The position numbers and the translations under genes are program-made. The notes under the pieces were generated by a model. It was not told where the DNA came from and made no database searches. It was given only the letters and a program-made list of their open reading frames with translations. This document shows positions 46,211-55,449 of a stretch of DNA of 64,000 nt, one piece after another (position 1 is the first letter of the stretch; the number at the start of each line of letters is the position of its first letter). The DNA is from Paraburkholderia largidicola (lineage in GTDB: Bacteria; Pseudomonadota; Gammaproteobacteria; Burkholderiales; Burkholderiaceae): contig NZ_AP023174.1 of NCBI RefSeq assembly GCF_013426895.1, positions 930,001 through 994,000 on the forward strand, in the 5' to 3' direction.

Positions 46211-47605
46211 ATGGAATCCGCCACGCGGCAACTGATTTACGTATCAAGAGATCCCAGCGCTGAGTTGAACTCGCGTTTTCATGAGCGCGGGTGGCATGTC
46301 GAAGTAGTCGGTTCGGCACGCGATGCCCGCCGCGCCGTACGCTCGGGGATGGCGGCGGGTGGTCTGCTCGATCTGTCGAGCTGTTTCCAGCAGCATGAAA
46401 TCGCGGCGTTTGAATCGTGTTTGACCATGCCGAATGTCGGCTGGGTCGCCACCACGATGGCGGGCCAGTTACAGGACGCCGCATTGCGCCGGCTCGTGCG
46501 CGACTATTGTTTCGATTACGTAACCGTGCCTTATTCGGGCGACCGGATCGTCGATTCGGTGGGTCACGCATATGGCATGGTTTCGCTTGGCGAGCCAGCG
46601 TCGAATGACGCGTCGCAAGGCGGTTCCGAAGGCGAAATGGTCGGTTCGTGCGACGCGATGCTCGCGCTGTTCCGCTCGATCCGCAAGGTCGCGATGACCG
46701 ACGCGCCCGTCTTCATTTCGGGTGAATCGGGCACTGGCAAGGAACTGACGGCGGTCGCCATTCACGAGCGCTCGTCGCGCCGCAACGCCCCGTTCATCCC
46801 GATCAACTGCGGCGCGATTCCGCCGCATCTGCTGCAATCGGAGCTGTTCGGCTACGAGCGCGGCGCGTTCACGGGCGCGAACCAGCGCAAGATCGGACGC
46901 GTCGAAGCGGCCAACGGCGGCACGCTGTTCCTCGATGAAATCGGCGACCTGCCGCTAGAAAGCCAGGCGAGCCTGCTGCGCTTCCTGCAGGAGCGTAAGG
47001 TCGAGCGGCTCGGCGGCCACGGCTCGATCGAAGTGGACGTGCGGATCATTTCGGCGACGCACGTCGACATGAACACGGCGATGATCGAAGGGCGGTTCCG
47101 CTCGGACCTGTATCACCGGCTGTGCGTGCTGCAGATCGACGAGCCGCCGCTGCGCGCGCGCGGCAAGGATATCGAGCTGCTTGCGCGGCATATGCTCGAA
47201 CGTTTCAGGAAAGATGCGAGCCGCCGGCTGCGCGGCTTCGCACCCGACGCGATCGCGGCGCTCCACAACTACAGCTGGCCGGGCAACGTGCGCGAGCTGA
47301 TCAACCGCGTGCGGCGCGCGATCGTGATGTCGGAAGGGCGGGCGATCACGGCGCGCGACCTCGAACTGGCCGAGTACGTCGAAATCGTTCCCGTGTCGCT
47401 TGCGCAGGCGCGCGAAGCCGCCGAGCGGCAGGCGATCGAACTGGCGCTGCTGCGTCATCGCGGCCGTCTGGGCGATGCCGCGCAGGAGCTGGGCATTTCG
47501 CGCGTCACGCTGTACCGGTTGTTGTGCTCGCACGGAATGCGGCATATGGAAAGCGAGCCACTTGCGCCACACGCCGAGATGCCGTCGACGATGCCGCATC
47601 TCTGA
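46211..47605 (+). CDS. Sigma54-interacting regulator, VpsR/FleQ-like, divergent from the amyloid operon
   Basis: 464 residues, closely paralogous to the 37734-39284 product over the whole AAA+ domain and HTH. Receiver-like N-terminal domain (about 1-125, with GGLLDLSS at the acceptor region), Walker A GESGTGKE, GAFTGA, TLFLDEIGDLPLESQASLLR, and HTH AAQELGISRVTLYRLL. It lacks the long N-terminal and Gly/Lys tail of its paralogue. Divergent transcription from the Fap-like operon makes that operon its likely target, plausibly in response to cyclic di-GMP (inference). Confidence 0.9.
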   Translation: MESATRQLIYVSRDPSAELNSRFHERGWHVEVVGSARDARRAVRSGMAAGGLLDLSSCFQQHEIAAFESCLTMPNVGWVATTMAGQLQDAALRRLVRDYCFDYVTVPYSGDRIVDSVGHAYGMVSLGEPASNDASQGGSEGEMVGSCDAMLALFRSIRKVAMTDAPVFISGESGTGKELTAVAIHERSSRRNAPFIPINCGAIPPHLLQSELFGYERGAFTGANQRKIGRVEAANGGTLFLDEIGDLPLESQASLLRFLQERKVERLGGHGSIEVDVRIISATHVDMNTAMIEGRFRSDLYHRLCVLQIDEPPLRARGKDIELLARHMLERFRKDASRRLRGFAPDAIAALHNYSWPGNVRELINRVRRAIVMSEGRAITARDLELAEYVEIVPVSLAQAREAAERQAIELALLRHRGRLGDAAQELGISRVTLYRLLCSHGMRHMESEPLAPHAEMPSTMPHL

Positions 47606-47642
47606 GCGCCCGGCCTCGCGGCCAACGGGCTGGTGTAAGGGC

Positions 47643-47672
47643 AAAAGCCCGGTCGATTGACCGGGCTTTTTT
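47643..47672 (+). terminator. Rho-independent terminator after the second activator gene
   Basis: AAAAGCCCGGTC (47643-47654) pairs with GACCGGGCTTTT (47659-47670), loop GATT, followed by T residues. Confidence 0.9.
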
Positions 47673-47778
47673 ACGTTTGCGAAGCGCCTGTTCCTGAATG
47701 CCGGGTTCAGCCGTGCACGAAGCGCTCAGGCTTCAGATGGTTGCATTTGCGACCGTTCTCCTCGGCGCTACTCGCGCG

Positions 47779-47808
47779 TTCACGTGCGTTCGTCCGGCTT
47801 GCTAGAAT
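47779..47808 (+). promoter_or_regulatory. Candidate thyA promoter
   Basis: TTCACG (47779-47784), 18-nt spacer, TAGAAT (47803-47808), 55 nt upstream of the thyA ATG. The -35 is weak. Confidence 0.45.
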
Positions 47809-47863
47809 CGGGTTTTTCCCAAAAACCGGTCCGGCGCGCCTGCGTCCTGCCGAAGGAACCCGC

Positions 47864-48835
47864 ATGAAACAGTACCTCGACCTCGTCCGCACGATCCTCG
47901 ATACCGGCAGCTGGCAGGAAAACCGCACCGGCATCCGCACGATCAGCATGCCGGGGGCGATGTTGCGCTTCGATCTGCAGCAGGGTTTCCCCGCCGTGAC
48001 GACGAAGAAGCTCGCGTTCAAGTCGGCGATCGGCGAACTGATCGGCTTTCTGCGCGCATCGCGCAGTGCCGCCGATTTCCGTGCGCTCGGCTGCAAGGTC
48101 TGGGACGGGAACGCGAACGAAAACGCTCAGTGGCTCGCCAATCCGTACCGGCAAGGGCTCGACGACCTTGGCGACGTGTACGGCGTGCAGTGGCGCAAAT
48201 GGCCCGCCTACAAGGTGCTCGATGCGACGGCGAGCGCGCAGCTCGAAGACGCGGCATCGCGCGGCTATGCGCCCGTCACCGAGTTCGAAGAAGACGGCGT
48301 GCGGAAGGTGCTGCTGTACAAAGCGATCGACCAGATTCGCCAGTGTCTCGACACGATCATGAACAACCCGTCCGACCGTCGGATTTTGTTTCATGCGTGG
48401 AATCCGGCCGTGCTCGAGGAAATCGCGCTTCCCGCGTGCCATCTGCTGTATCAGTTCCTGCCGAACGTTGCGAAGCGCGAAATTTCGCTGTGCCTGTATA
48501 TCCGCAGTAACGACGTCGGGCTCGGCACGCCGTTCAACCTGACGGAAGGGGCGGCGCTGCTGCACCTCGTCGGCCGCCTGACGGGCTATACGCCGCGCTG
48601 GTTCACTTACTTCATCGGCGATGCGCATATCTATGAAAATCAGCTCGATATGTTGCAGCAGCAACTGATGCGCGATCCGTACGAAAGCCCGCAGTTCGCG
48701 ATTTCGGAGCGCGTTCCCGACTATGCAAAGACGGGCGTGTACGAGCCTGAGTGGCTGGAGAAGATCGAGCCGTCCGATTTCTCGCTGGTCGGGTATCGCC
48801 ACCATGAACCGCTGACGGCGCCGATGGCGATCTGA
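47864..48835 (+). CDS. thyA: Thymidylate synthase
   Basis: Methylates dUMP to dTMP using methylene-tetrahydrofolate; dihydrofolate is recycled by FolA. From the ATG at 47864, after an AAGGAA site, it is 323 residues, about 60 longer than E. coli ThyA because of an insertion near residues 105-160 (including [20 protein letters not shown]). Catalytic Cys lies in [30 protein letters not shown] near the N terminus and [17 protein letters not shown] are standard. The window reads through the insertion without a stop, so the protein is intact. Confidence 0.95.
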   Translation: MKQYLDLVRTILDTGSWQENRTGIRTISMPGAMLRFDLQQGFPAVTTKKLAFKSAIGELIGFLRASRSAADFRALGCKVWDGNANENAQWLANPYRQGLDDLGDVYGVQWRKWPAYKVLDATASAQLEDAASRGYAPVTEFEEDGVRKVLLYKAIDQIRQCLDTIMNNPSDRRILFHAWNPAVLEEIALPACHLLYQFLPNVAKREISLCLYIRSNDVGLGTPFNLTEGAALLHLVGRLTGYTPRWFTYFIGDAHIYENQLDMLQQQLMRDPYESPQFAISERVPDYAKTGVYEPEWLEKIEPSDFSLVGYRHHEPLTAPMAI

Positions 48836-48867
48836 TCTTCCAGCTGTATTCTTCGACTCGAACGAGA

Positions 48868-48898
48868 AAACGCCCGCCGCGATTCGCGGCGGGCGTTT
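48868..48898. terminator. Bidirectional terminator between thyA and the FecR-domain gene
   Basis: AAACGCCCGCCGCG / CGCGGCGGGCGTTT, 14-bp stem with loop ATT, with short A and T runs on both sides. Confidence 0.8.
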
Positions 48899-48922
48899 CT
48901 GTTTGTGGCGTGACGCGGGTGC

Positions 48923-51631
48923 TTATCCGCGATGATGCTCGTCGTGTCCGCCGCCCGTGGTCCGCTGTTCCTGATGCGGCTGAGGTTGCGGTTGGGGTTG
49001 CGGATGCGGCTGTTGCACCTGCTGCGGCGGATGGGATTCCGGACGCGGTTGCGGCTGGGGACGCGGCTGAGGTTGCGGCTGTGGATGGAATTCCTGGCGA
49101 GCCTGCTGCTGCGGTTGTTGCGGTTGCGGATGAAACTCAGGACGCGGTTGAGGTTGCGGCTGCGGCCGGATTTCCTGACGCGCCTGCTGCTGCGGTTGCT
49201 GTGGTTGCGGATGAAACTCCGCGCGCGGCTGCGGTTGCGCTTGCGGTCGGAATTCCTGACGCGCCTGCTGCTGTGGTTGCGGCTGTGGCTGCGCGCGCAT
49301 GTCGGCTCGCGGCTGCGGTGGCCCCTGAACCTGCTGCTGATGCATCTCCGGACGCGGTTGCGCCTGAGCTTGCTGCATCGGTGCGGGTTGCCCGCGCTGA
49401 TCCTGCCCATGCGGCGTTTGTCCTTGTACGACGCCGCCGCCGAAACTAGTCCCCGGTCGCTGCGCCGGCTCACGTTGCTGCGCGACCTGACCCGGCTGTG
49501 ACATCGGCGGACGCTGTCCGGCCGTCTGCGCCGCGCCGAACTGCTGCGGATTGCCGTGTTGCTGCGCCATCGGCGCATGGTGCTGTGTCCACGCGGGTTC
49601 ATGCTGCTGTCCCGCGGCCATATCGGGACGTTGCGCGCTTCCGGGCTGACCCGGCTGTTGCAGCATCCCGTTCATCGGGCGGCCACCCGCAAATTGCGGC
49701 GGACGCGGTACGCCATTCCCCGGCTGCGCGGGCATGGCGTGCGGCTGGCCATTACCCTGCGCCTCGCCGCCCGGCCGCTGGCCATTCGGCGCGCCCGCCA
49801 TCTGTCCCGGTACGAAGCCGTGTCCCGGCATGCCTGGCTGCTGCCCATTGCCTTGCGGCGTGCCGCCGCCGGGGCGCTGAGCGCCCGCACCGCCCGCCAT
49901 CGGCGCACCCGGCATGACGCCAGGCATCTGCCCCGGCGCATGCGAGCGCACGACGCGAACATTCGCGACCGGCCCATTTCCGCCAACCGTCTGCGCACCG
50001 AAGCGCGCCGGCACCGATGTATGAACGATCGGCTCGCCTGCGCCCGGCACGCGTCCATGACCGCCTTGGGCGAAGTTCTGCGCGAGACGGTCATGAAACG
50101 CAGCCGGGACACTCGGGTTACGCGTACCGACGACCGGCCGCGCCATCACGTTCGCAGGCGGCCGATAAGCCGCGTTGCGCGTGCCCGGCCCGAAGCTCTG
50201 CCTGACGGGCGCTATGCCCGGCGCGCCTGCATTGAAGCGCGCGTTGCGCCATTGCCCGGGATCGACGCGGTGCGCAAAGCGATTGGTCGGCTGCCCGTGG
50301 ACGAACGCTGTCGCGGGCATCGCTGTCACGGCGTTCGGCGCGCGATAGTTGATGTACGTGTTGTGGATGTTGTTATGGATATTCACCCGGTTGTTGACGA
50401 TGACCGTGTTGTTCACGCGCTCGTAATAGCGCGGGCTCCAGTCATGATCGCGGCCCCAGTGCGGATGCCACGGCTCGCCGGGTCCGAGCGCGAACCACGC
50501 GAGACCGGCCGCCGCCGCGCCGCCGACAGCGAGGTTCACGCTCCAGTCGCTGCCGCCGCCGCCATCGCCGACGAAGGCAACGAGGGCAGGCGCATACACG
50601 GGCGGCTCGCTGACGGCGTCCTGTCCCGGTACCCAGGCCCACGAATCGTCGACATAAGCCCAGCGGCCATAGTGATACGGCGCAAAGCCCCACGGCGCGT
50701 CGTCGACCCATGTCCAGCCCCATGGCGCCTGCCAGGCCCAGTGGCCATCGCGATACGGCGCCCAGCCGGCCGGCTCCTGATTCGGTACCCACACCTGGCC
50801 ATATTGCGGCGAGCTGCGCCACGTGCCGTTCGCATCGAGATCCTGATAGCCGGGCATTTCGCGCGATACATAACGTGCCGACACCGAGCGCTCCTCGGCC
50901 GCATCGCGACTCGCGGCCCACTGATCGAACGGATCGGCTCCGGGCGCGCCGCTGGCGGCCGCCTGCTGAAGGCTCGTGCCCGTGAACGTGACCTGTTGTC
51001 CGGCGCCGACGGGCACCTGGCCGTTGTCGCCATAGACGGTCGCGCTGCCGCTGCGCACCGTGACGGTAGTGCTGCTGCCATCTGGCGCGACATCGACGCG
51101 GTAGTCGCCGGGGCCGTTCAAGCCGAGCGCGAGGTTCGGCGTGTCGATCTCATACGACGAGCCGGGCGCGATCGCGCGCACACGCGTCGACAGCGTGCCT
51201 TGCGCGACTTTCAGCTGCGCGCTGTTGTCGTCGAGGTTCAGGATGTCGAGGCTGGTTTGCTCGCCCATGCGCACGGCTGTCGATCCGATATGCAGTTCGG
51301 AGCGGGCATTCTTGTCGTTCCACAACTGGTCGCCCGTCGTGAGCGGGCGGTTGACCTGCGCATATGACCAGTCGGACGCGCCCGCCGGTTCGGTCGTGAC
51401 CGTGCCCGCCATGTAGTTCAGACGCGCGATGCGTCCGGGCGGGTCGCTATCCGGCGTGGCTTGCGCGTAGTTCGCGGGCGGCGGCGCGTCCTGCGCCACG
51501 GCGCTCTGCAACGCCAGCGAAGTCAGCGCGCCTGCCACGGCGAGCGCCACGAGCGAAGCGCGGCGCGCATCGCGTCGAAGGGCAGGGTTGGCGTGTCGGG
51601 ATGTCGTACCGGGCGTGGTGAGTGATTTCAT
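48923..51631 (-). CDS. FecR-domain/DUF6600 exported protein with long Pro/Gln-rich C terminus
   Basis: 902 residues. Export signal near residues 25-47 (cut near LQSAVAQ), FecR-like domain (about 65-225: RPLTTGDQLWNDKNARSELH, SLDILNLDDNSAQLKVAQGT), and Trp-rich DUF6600 stretch (about 255-370: WVPNQEPAGWAPYRDGHWAW). There follows a low-complexity Pro/Gln/Gly region to the end, with imperfect repeats of the type QPQQPQQQARQEFHPQPQPQ between about 780 and 880. No sigma factor or TonB receptor is adjacent, so it is not a classical FecR. Probably an envelope protein; function unknown. Confidence 0.82.
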   Translation of the reverse strand: MKSLTTPGTTSRHANPALRRDARRASLVALAVAGALTSLALQSAVAQDAPPPANYAQATPDSDPPGRIARLNYMAGTVTTEPAGASDWSYAQVNRPLTTGDQLWNDKNARSELHIGSTAVRMGEQTSLDILNLDDNSAQLKVAQGTLSTRVRAIAPGSSYEIDTPNLALGLNGPGDYRVDVAPDGSSTTVTVRSGSATVYGDNGQVPVGAGQQVTFTGTSLQQAAASGAPGADPFDQWAASRDAAEERSVSARYVSREMPGYQDLDANGTWRSSPQYGQVWVPNQEPAGWAPYRDGHWAWQAPWGWTWVDDAPWGFAPYHYGRWAYVDDSWAWVPGQDAVSEPPVYAPALVAFVGDGGGGSDWSVNLAVGGAAAAGLAWFALGPGEPWHPHWGRDHDWSPRYYERVNNTVIVNNRVNIHNNIHNTYINYRAPNAVTAMPATAFVHGQPTNRFAHRVDPGQWRNARFNAGAPGIAPVRQSFGPGTRNAAYRPPANVMARPVVGTRNPSVPAAFHDRLAQNFAQGGHGRVPGAGEPIVHTSVPARFGAQTVGGNGPVANVRVVRSHAPGQMPGVMPGAPMAGGAGAQRPGGGTPQGNGQQPGMPGHGFVPGQMAGAPNGQRPGGEAQGNGQPHAMPAQPGNGVPRPPQFAGGRPMNGMLQQPGQPGSAQRPDMAAGQQHEPAWTQHHAPMAQQHGNPQQFGAAQTAGQRPPMSQPGQVAQQREPAQRPGTSFGGGVVQGQTPHGQDQRGQPAPMQQAQAQPRPEMHQQQVQGPPQPRADMRAQPQPQPQQQARQEFRPQAQPQPRAEFHPQPQQPQQQARQEIRPQPQPQPRPEFHPQPQQPQQQARQEFHPQPQPQPRPQPQPRPESHPPQQVQQPHPQPQPQPQPHQEQRTTGGGHDEHHRG

Positions 51632-51783
51632 GGTTGTCGCTCCATCGGGCGCCGCGTCAGGCGGCGCCGTGTGAAATCACTGTACCTGTGGCCCCTGTTT
51701 CAAGGCGCTCTCATTTGTAAGCCACCCAGATGGCGCTGTAACAAAAGTTGTCGCGTGGATCGACTTGTCGGACGAATCGTTCG

Positions 51784-52497
51784 TCAGTGGGCCAGAAAAG
51801 CGTCGAACTGACGATGACCGACGGGCGTTACGCGCAGGATTCGCGGCCGGTCGGTGCGCTCGACCCAGCCCTGCGACGACCACGACTCGAGCAGCGCCGC
51901 CCCGAGCGCGCCGCCGAGATGCGGGCGCCGCTCGCTCCAGTCCGGGCAGGTGCAGGCGAAGCGCCGGCGGCGTCCGCGCTGCTGCGATACGTCGATGCCC
52001 CATTGCGCGAGCAGCGCCGCGCCGTCGGAGGTCGCTTCGAGCGCGTCGCCGTGGGCCGTCAGCAGGCCGCCGTCGATGAGCCGCTCGTAGACCCGCACGG
52101 CCACTTCGCCCGCCATGTGGTCGTAGCAGGTGCGCGCATAACGCATGTCGACGGGCACGGTGCGCGCCGGGCGCGGCACGGTGCGTTGCGGCGCCGTGGC
52201 TTGCGCGACGTTGGCGAGCGCCTCGATGGTCGACGCGATTTCTGCCGACGCGATCCGGAAATAGCGATGCCGGCCGCGCACTTCGAGCGCGAGCAGCCCG
52301 CCGTCCGTCAACCGCGCGAGATGCGCGCTCGCCGCCGATGGCGACAGGCCCGCGATCAGCGTCAGTTCGCCCGCGGGACGCGCGGTGCCGTCCATCAGCG
52401 CCCACAGCATCGCGGCGCGGCCCGGATCGGCGAGCAGCGCGCCGATGCGGCTCAGGCCGGGAAAGTGGCTCGGTTCGGAGGGAAACGCAGCGGCCAT
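51784..52497 (-). CDS. ArsR/SmtB-family transcriptional regulator
   Basis: 237 residues, about twice a minimal ArsR. N-terminal winged HTH (GLSPSAASAHLARLTDGGLL, about 45-65) and a C-terminal extension with several Cys/His residues (RYARTCYDHMAGEVAVRVYE, FACTCPDWSERRPHLGG) that may bind a ligand or metal. Points away from the small peptide and MFS transporter genes beginning 191 nt and 475 nt beyond its start, which it may control (inference). Confidence 0.88.
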   Translation of the reverse strand: MAAAFPSEPSHFPGLSRIGALLADPGRAAMLWALMDGTARPAGELTLIAGLSPSAASAHLARLTDGGLLALEVRGRHRYFRIASAEIASTIEALANVAQATAPQRTVPRPARTVPVDMRYARTCYDHMAGEVAVRVYERLIDGGLLTAHGDALEATSDGAALLAQWGIDVSQQRGRRRRFACTCPDWSERRPHLGGALGAALLESWSSQGWVERTDRPRILRVTPVGHRQFDAFLAH

Positions 52498-52688
52498 CAG
52501 GGTCTCCTGTTTCTGGTTTCGCTAGTCATGGCTCCACTCTAGGCGCAACGCGCATTCGATGTTTCAGGCTGTGGTGAAGCGTCGTATGCATTCTCGCGTG
52601 CGTCGCCGGGCGAGGCAATCTGCGGTCGTCAGACCAGACAGGCTAGAATCGAAAGGGCTTTCTTCCGTTTAGCGAACACAACGCAGTC

Positions 52689-52829
52689 ATGAAAATCCTG
52701 TTTGCCGTGGTCATCGCCGTCGTCCTTTGCAGCGCTTGCGCGCAGGGCGGCTCGGGCTCGTCGTCGGCCGGGTCGGGCAGCATCACGATGTACGGCACGA
52801 TCGACGAAGGCGTCACCTTCCGCAAGTGA
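52689..52829 (+). CDS. Small lipoprotein-like peptide (46 residues)
   Basis: ATG at 52689 to TGA at 52829. Hydrophobic N terminus MKILFAVVIAVVLCSACAQG with a Cys in an imperfect lipobox (C-S-A-C; position -3 is Cys rather than Leu), a Ser/Gly spacer and an ordered-looking end ITMYGTIDEGVTFRK. TAGAAT at 52644-52649 may be its -10. The conserved-looking C-terminal TMYGTID...TFRK suggests a real gene of the type seen as hypothetical lipoproteins in Burkholderiales. No function known. Confidence 0.65.
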   Translation: MKILFAVVIAVVLCSACAQGGSGSSSAGSGSITMYGTIDEGVTFRK

Positions 52830-52971
52830 CACGTAGGCGGCATCCGGCGTCTCCGCTCGAATTGCGCATGCCAAACTGGCAGATGTGGCAGTAATTGATG
52901 CATCATTGGCCTTTCTGCCAAGGCGATCGATGTGACGATGCCGACATCGTCACCCAGCCTCGAGGCCACCG

Positions 52972-54228
52972 ATGCCGCCATCTCCTACCGCCGCTCCCGC
53001 CGTCCGCAGCGACGTGCCGGGCCACGCCGACCCGCACGGCCGGCGCGCCGCGCGCGTGCTGGCTGTCTGCCAGGCGCTCTATACGTCGTCGGTATCGATC
53101 GATCTGACGCTCACGGGTCTCGTCGGCTACACGCTCGCCGCCGACAAGTCGCTGGCCACGCTGCCGTTTTCGCTGATCACCGTCGCCGCCGCGCTGACGA
53201 CGGTGTTCGCGTCGTTTCTGATGGCGCGTATCGGCCGTCGCGCGGGCTTTCTGCTGGGCGCGGGCATCGGCGCGGCGGGCGGCGCGATCTCCGTGTACGC
53301 GATTTTTCAGCAGAGCTTCTGGGCGTTTTGCGCGGGCACGGCGACCGTCGGCGTGTTTCAGGCGTTCGCGCAGTACTACCGGCTCGCCGCAGCCGACGCC
53401 GTTCCCGCCGATGCCAAGAGCCGCGCGATCTCGACGGTGCTCACGGGCGGCGTCGTCGCCGCGGTGCTCGGGCCGGCGCTGGCGGCGTGGAGCAAGGACT
53501 GGCTCGCGCCCGTCGCGTTCGCCGGCTCGTATGCGCTCGTGACGGGACTCGGACTGCTGTCGATCGCGCTGCTGGCGAGCCTCTACCGCGATGCCGCGCC
53601 GCATATGGACGGCGCCGCGCACCGCGAACCCGCGCGGCCCTGGCGCGCGATCGTCCGTCAGCCGATCTTCGTGGCCGCGCTCGCGAACAATGCGCTCGGC
53701 TACGCCGTGATGATGTTCGTGATGACGGCGACGCCGATTGCCGCTGTCGCATGCGGGCACTCGATCGGCGATGGCGCGCAGATCATCCAGTGGCATCTGG
53801 TGGGCATGTTTGCGCCGTCGTTTTTCTCGGCGCGCCTGATCGCGCGCTTCGGCGTACTGCGTGTGATCGGCGCGGGCATCGTGCTGTCTGCGCTGTGCGG
53901 CGTGCTCGCGCTGCGCTCGACCGATCTGCCGCATTTCTACGCGGCGCTCGCGTGTCTCGGCGTCGGCTGGAACCTGATGTTCGTCGGCGGCACGACGCTG
54001 CTCGCGCAATCGTACCGGCCGTCCGAGCGCGCGAAGACGCAGGCGACGAGCGAATTTACCACCTTCGCGTTTTCTGCGCTCGGTTCGCTGTGCGCGGGGC
54101 AGATGCTTGCGCATCTCGGCTGGGCTGCCATCAACGTGGCAATCTTTCCGTTCCTCGCGCTTGCCGCGCTGGCAACGATCACATTTGCGTGGTCGCGCCG
54201 ACGCGTGGTTGCGGCGTCGGGCATGTGA
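52972..54228 (+). CDS. MFS transporter
   Basis: 418 residues with 12 predicted membrane spans (first about 28-48). The family loop 2-3 motif appears as MARIGRRAGFLLGAGIG near residue 84. Fairly related to uncharacterised MFS members of Burkholderiales; substrate unknown. Downstream is a GlxA-type regulator 32 nt away, and the ArsR-type regulator is divergent upstream. Confidence 0.9.
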   Translation: MPPSPTAAPAVRSDVPGHADPHGRRAARVLAVCQALYTSSVSIDLTLTGLVGYTLAADKSLATLPFSLITVAAALTTVFASFLMARIGRRAGFLLGAGIGAAGGAISVYAIFQQSFWAFCAGTATVGVFQAFAQYYRLAAADAVPADAKSRAISTVLTGGVVAAVLGPALAAWSKDWLAPVAFAGSYALVTGLGLLSIALLASLYRDAAPHMDGAAHREPARPWRAIVRQPIFVAALANNALGYAVMMFVMTATPIAAVACGHSIGDGAQIIQWHLVGMFAPSFFSARLIARFGVLRVIGAGIVLSALCGVLALRSTDLPHFYAALACLGVGWNLMFVGGTTLLAQSYRPSERAKTQATSEFTTFAFSALGSLCAGQMLAHLGWAAINVAIFPFLALAALATITFAWSRRRVVAASGM

Positions 54229-54260
54229 ACGACCCAACCATGGCGCTTTAGGATCTATTG

Positions 54261-55343
54261 ATGCCTCACGTTTCCGACGACACCCTCGACTCGCCTGCGC
54301 CGCAGGTGCGCCACATCGTGTTCGCTGTTGCGCCCGAACTCGTGCTGCTCGACGCATGCGGCCCGCTCGAAGCGTTTCATCGCGCCGAATTGACCATGCG
54401 GGATGCGCGCCGCGTGTCGCCGGCATCTGGTGAACGGGTTGAGCCGGTCGCCTATCGGACGACGGTCGCGTCGATCGACGGCGGCGTGCTCGACACGTTT
54501 CCCGGCTTGCCGGTGGTCACCCAGCGCCTCGATGCGCTCGACGACGAACCGATCGACACGCTGATCGTCCCCGGCATTCCCGTCGACGATCCGCGCACGC
54601 TGCAGCCCGCGCTGATCGACTGGATCGCGCGGCGCGCGCCGCATGTGCGGCGCGTCTGTTCGGTGTGCACGGGCGCGTTTTATCTCGCGGCTGCCGGCGT
54701 GCTCGACGGACGCCGCGCGACGACACACTGGCGCGACGCGCACCGCCTTGCGGAGCGTTTCCCCCGGGTGCATGTCGATGCCGAGCCGATCTTCATCCGC
54801 GAGCGGGTGAATGGCGTCGGCGTGGAGGACGATTCGCGCGCCGTGTGGACGTCGGCGGGCGTGACGGCGGGCATCGATCTGGCGCTTGCGCTGATCCAGG
54901 AAGATTTCGGGCATCCCGTCGCGATGCAGGTTGCGCGGCGCCTCGTCGTGTTCGTCAAGCGGCCGGGCGGGCAGTCGCAATTCAGCGCGGCGCTCGCAGC
55001 ACAGACTTCGGCGGGCGGCGCGTTCGACGGGCTGCACGGCTGGATGGCGTCGAACCTGAACGGCGACCTGTCCGTCGAGCGGCTTGCCGAGGAAGCGCGC
55101 ATGAGTCCGCGTACGTTCGCGCGCCGCTACGTCGACGAAGTGGGCCGCACGCCCGCGAAGACCGTATCGGCGATGCGGCTGGAAGCGGCGTCGCGGGCGC
55201 TGGCCGAGTCGCGCCGCCCGTTGAAGCGGATTGCGCTCGATTGCGGCTTCGGCAGCGAGCAGAACTTGCGGCGCGCGTTCATGCGCAGCTTCGGCGTGTT
55301 GCCGGTCGATTACCGCGAGCGCTTTGCGTCGGCACTGCGCTGA
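54261..55343 (+). CDS. GlxA-family transcriptional regulator (DJ-1/PfpI plus AraC HTH)
   Basis: 360 residues from the ATG at 54261. N-terminal DJ-1/PfpI-like domain (about 10-200) with the nucleophile-elbow Cys in RRVCSVCTGAFYLAAAGVLD and TTHWRDAHRLAERFP; C-terminal AraC DNA-binding domain (about 260-355) with two HTHs (VERLAEEARMSPRTFARRYV, LKRIALDCGFGSEQNLRRAF). Such regulators sense small molecules. Possible targets are the MFS gene 32 nt upstream or other loci. Confidence 0.92.
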   Translation: MPHVSDDTLDSPAPQVRHIVFAVAPELVLLDACGPLEAFHRAELTMRDARRVSPASGERVEPVAYRTTVASIDGGVLDTFPGLPVVTQRLDALDDEPIDTLIVPGIPVDDPRTLQPALIDWIARRAPHVRRVCSVCTGAFYLAAAGVLDGRRATTHWRDAHRLAERFPRVHVDAEPIFIRERVNGVGVEDDSRAVWTSAGVTAGIDLALALIQEDFGHPVAMQVARRLVVFVKRPGGQSQFSAALAAQTSAGGAFDGLHGWMASNLNGDLSVERLAEEARMSPRTFARRYVDEVGRTPAKTVSAMRLEAASRALAESRRPLKRIALDCGFGSEQNLRRAFMRSFGVLPVDYRERFASALR

Positions 55344-55410
55344 ATCGAAGTGCGCGCGCGTCGAATGTGGCTCAAACCCCGATAGCACAGCGGCCGCCTT
55401 ATTGCGCTCG

Positions 55411-55416
55411 TATAAT
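55411..55416 (+). promoter_or_regulatory. Candidate -10 element for the thioesterase gene
   Basis: Perfect TATAAT 33 nt upstream of the ATG at 55450. No convincing -35 at the normal spacing. Confidence 0.4.
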
Positions 55417-55449
55417 CGGCTCCTTTCGATTTGTTTGACCGGAGTCAAG

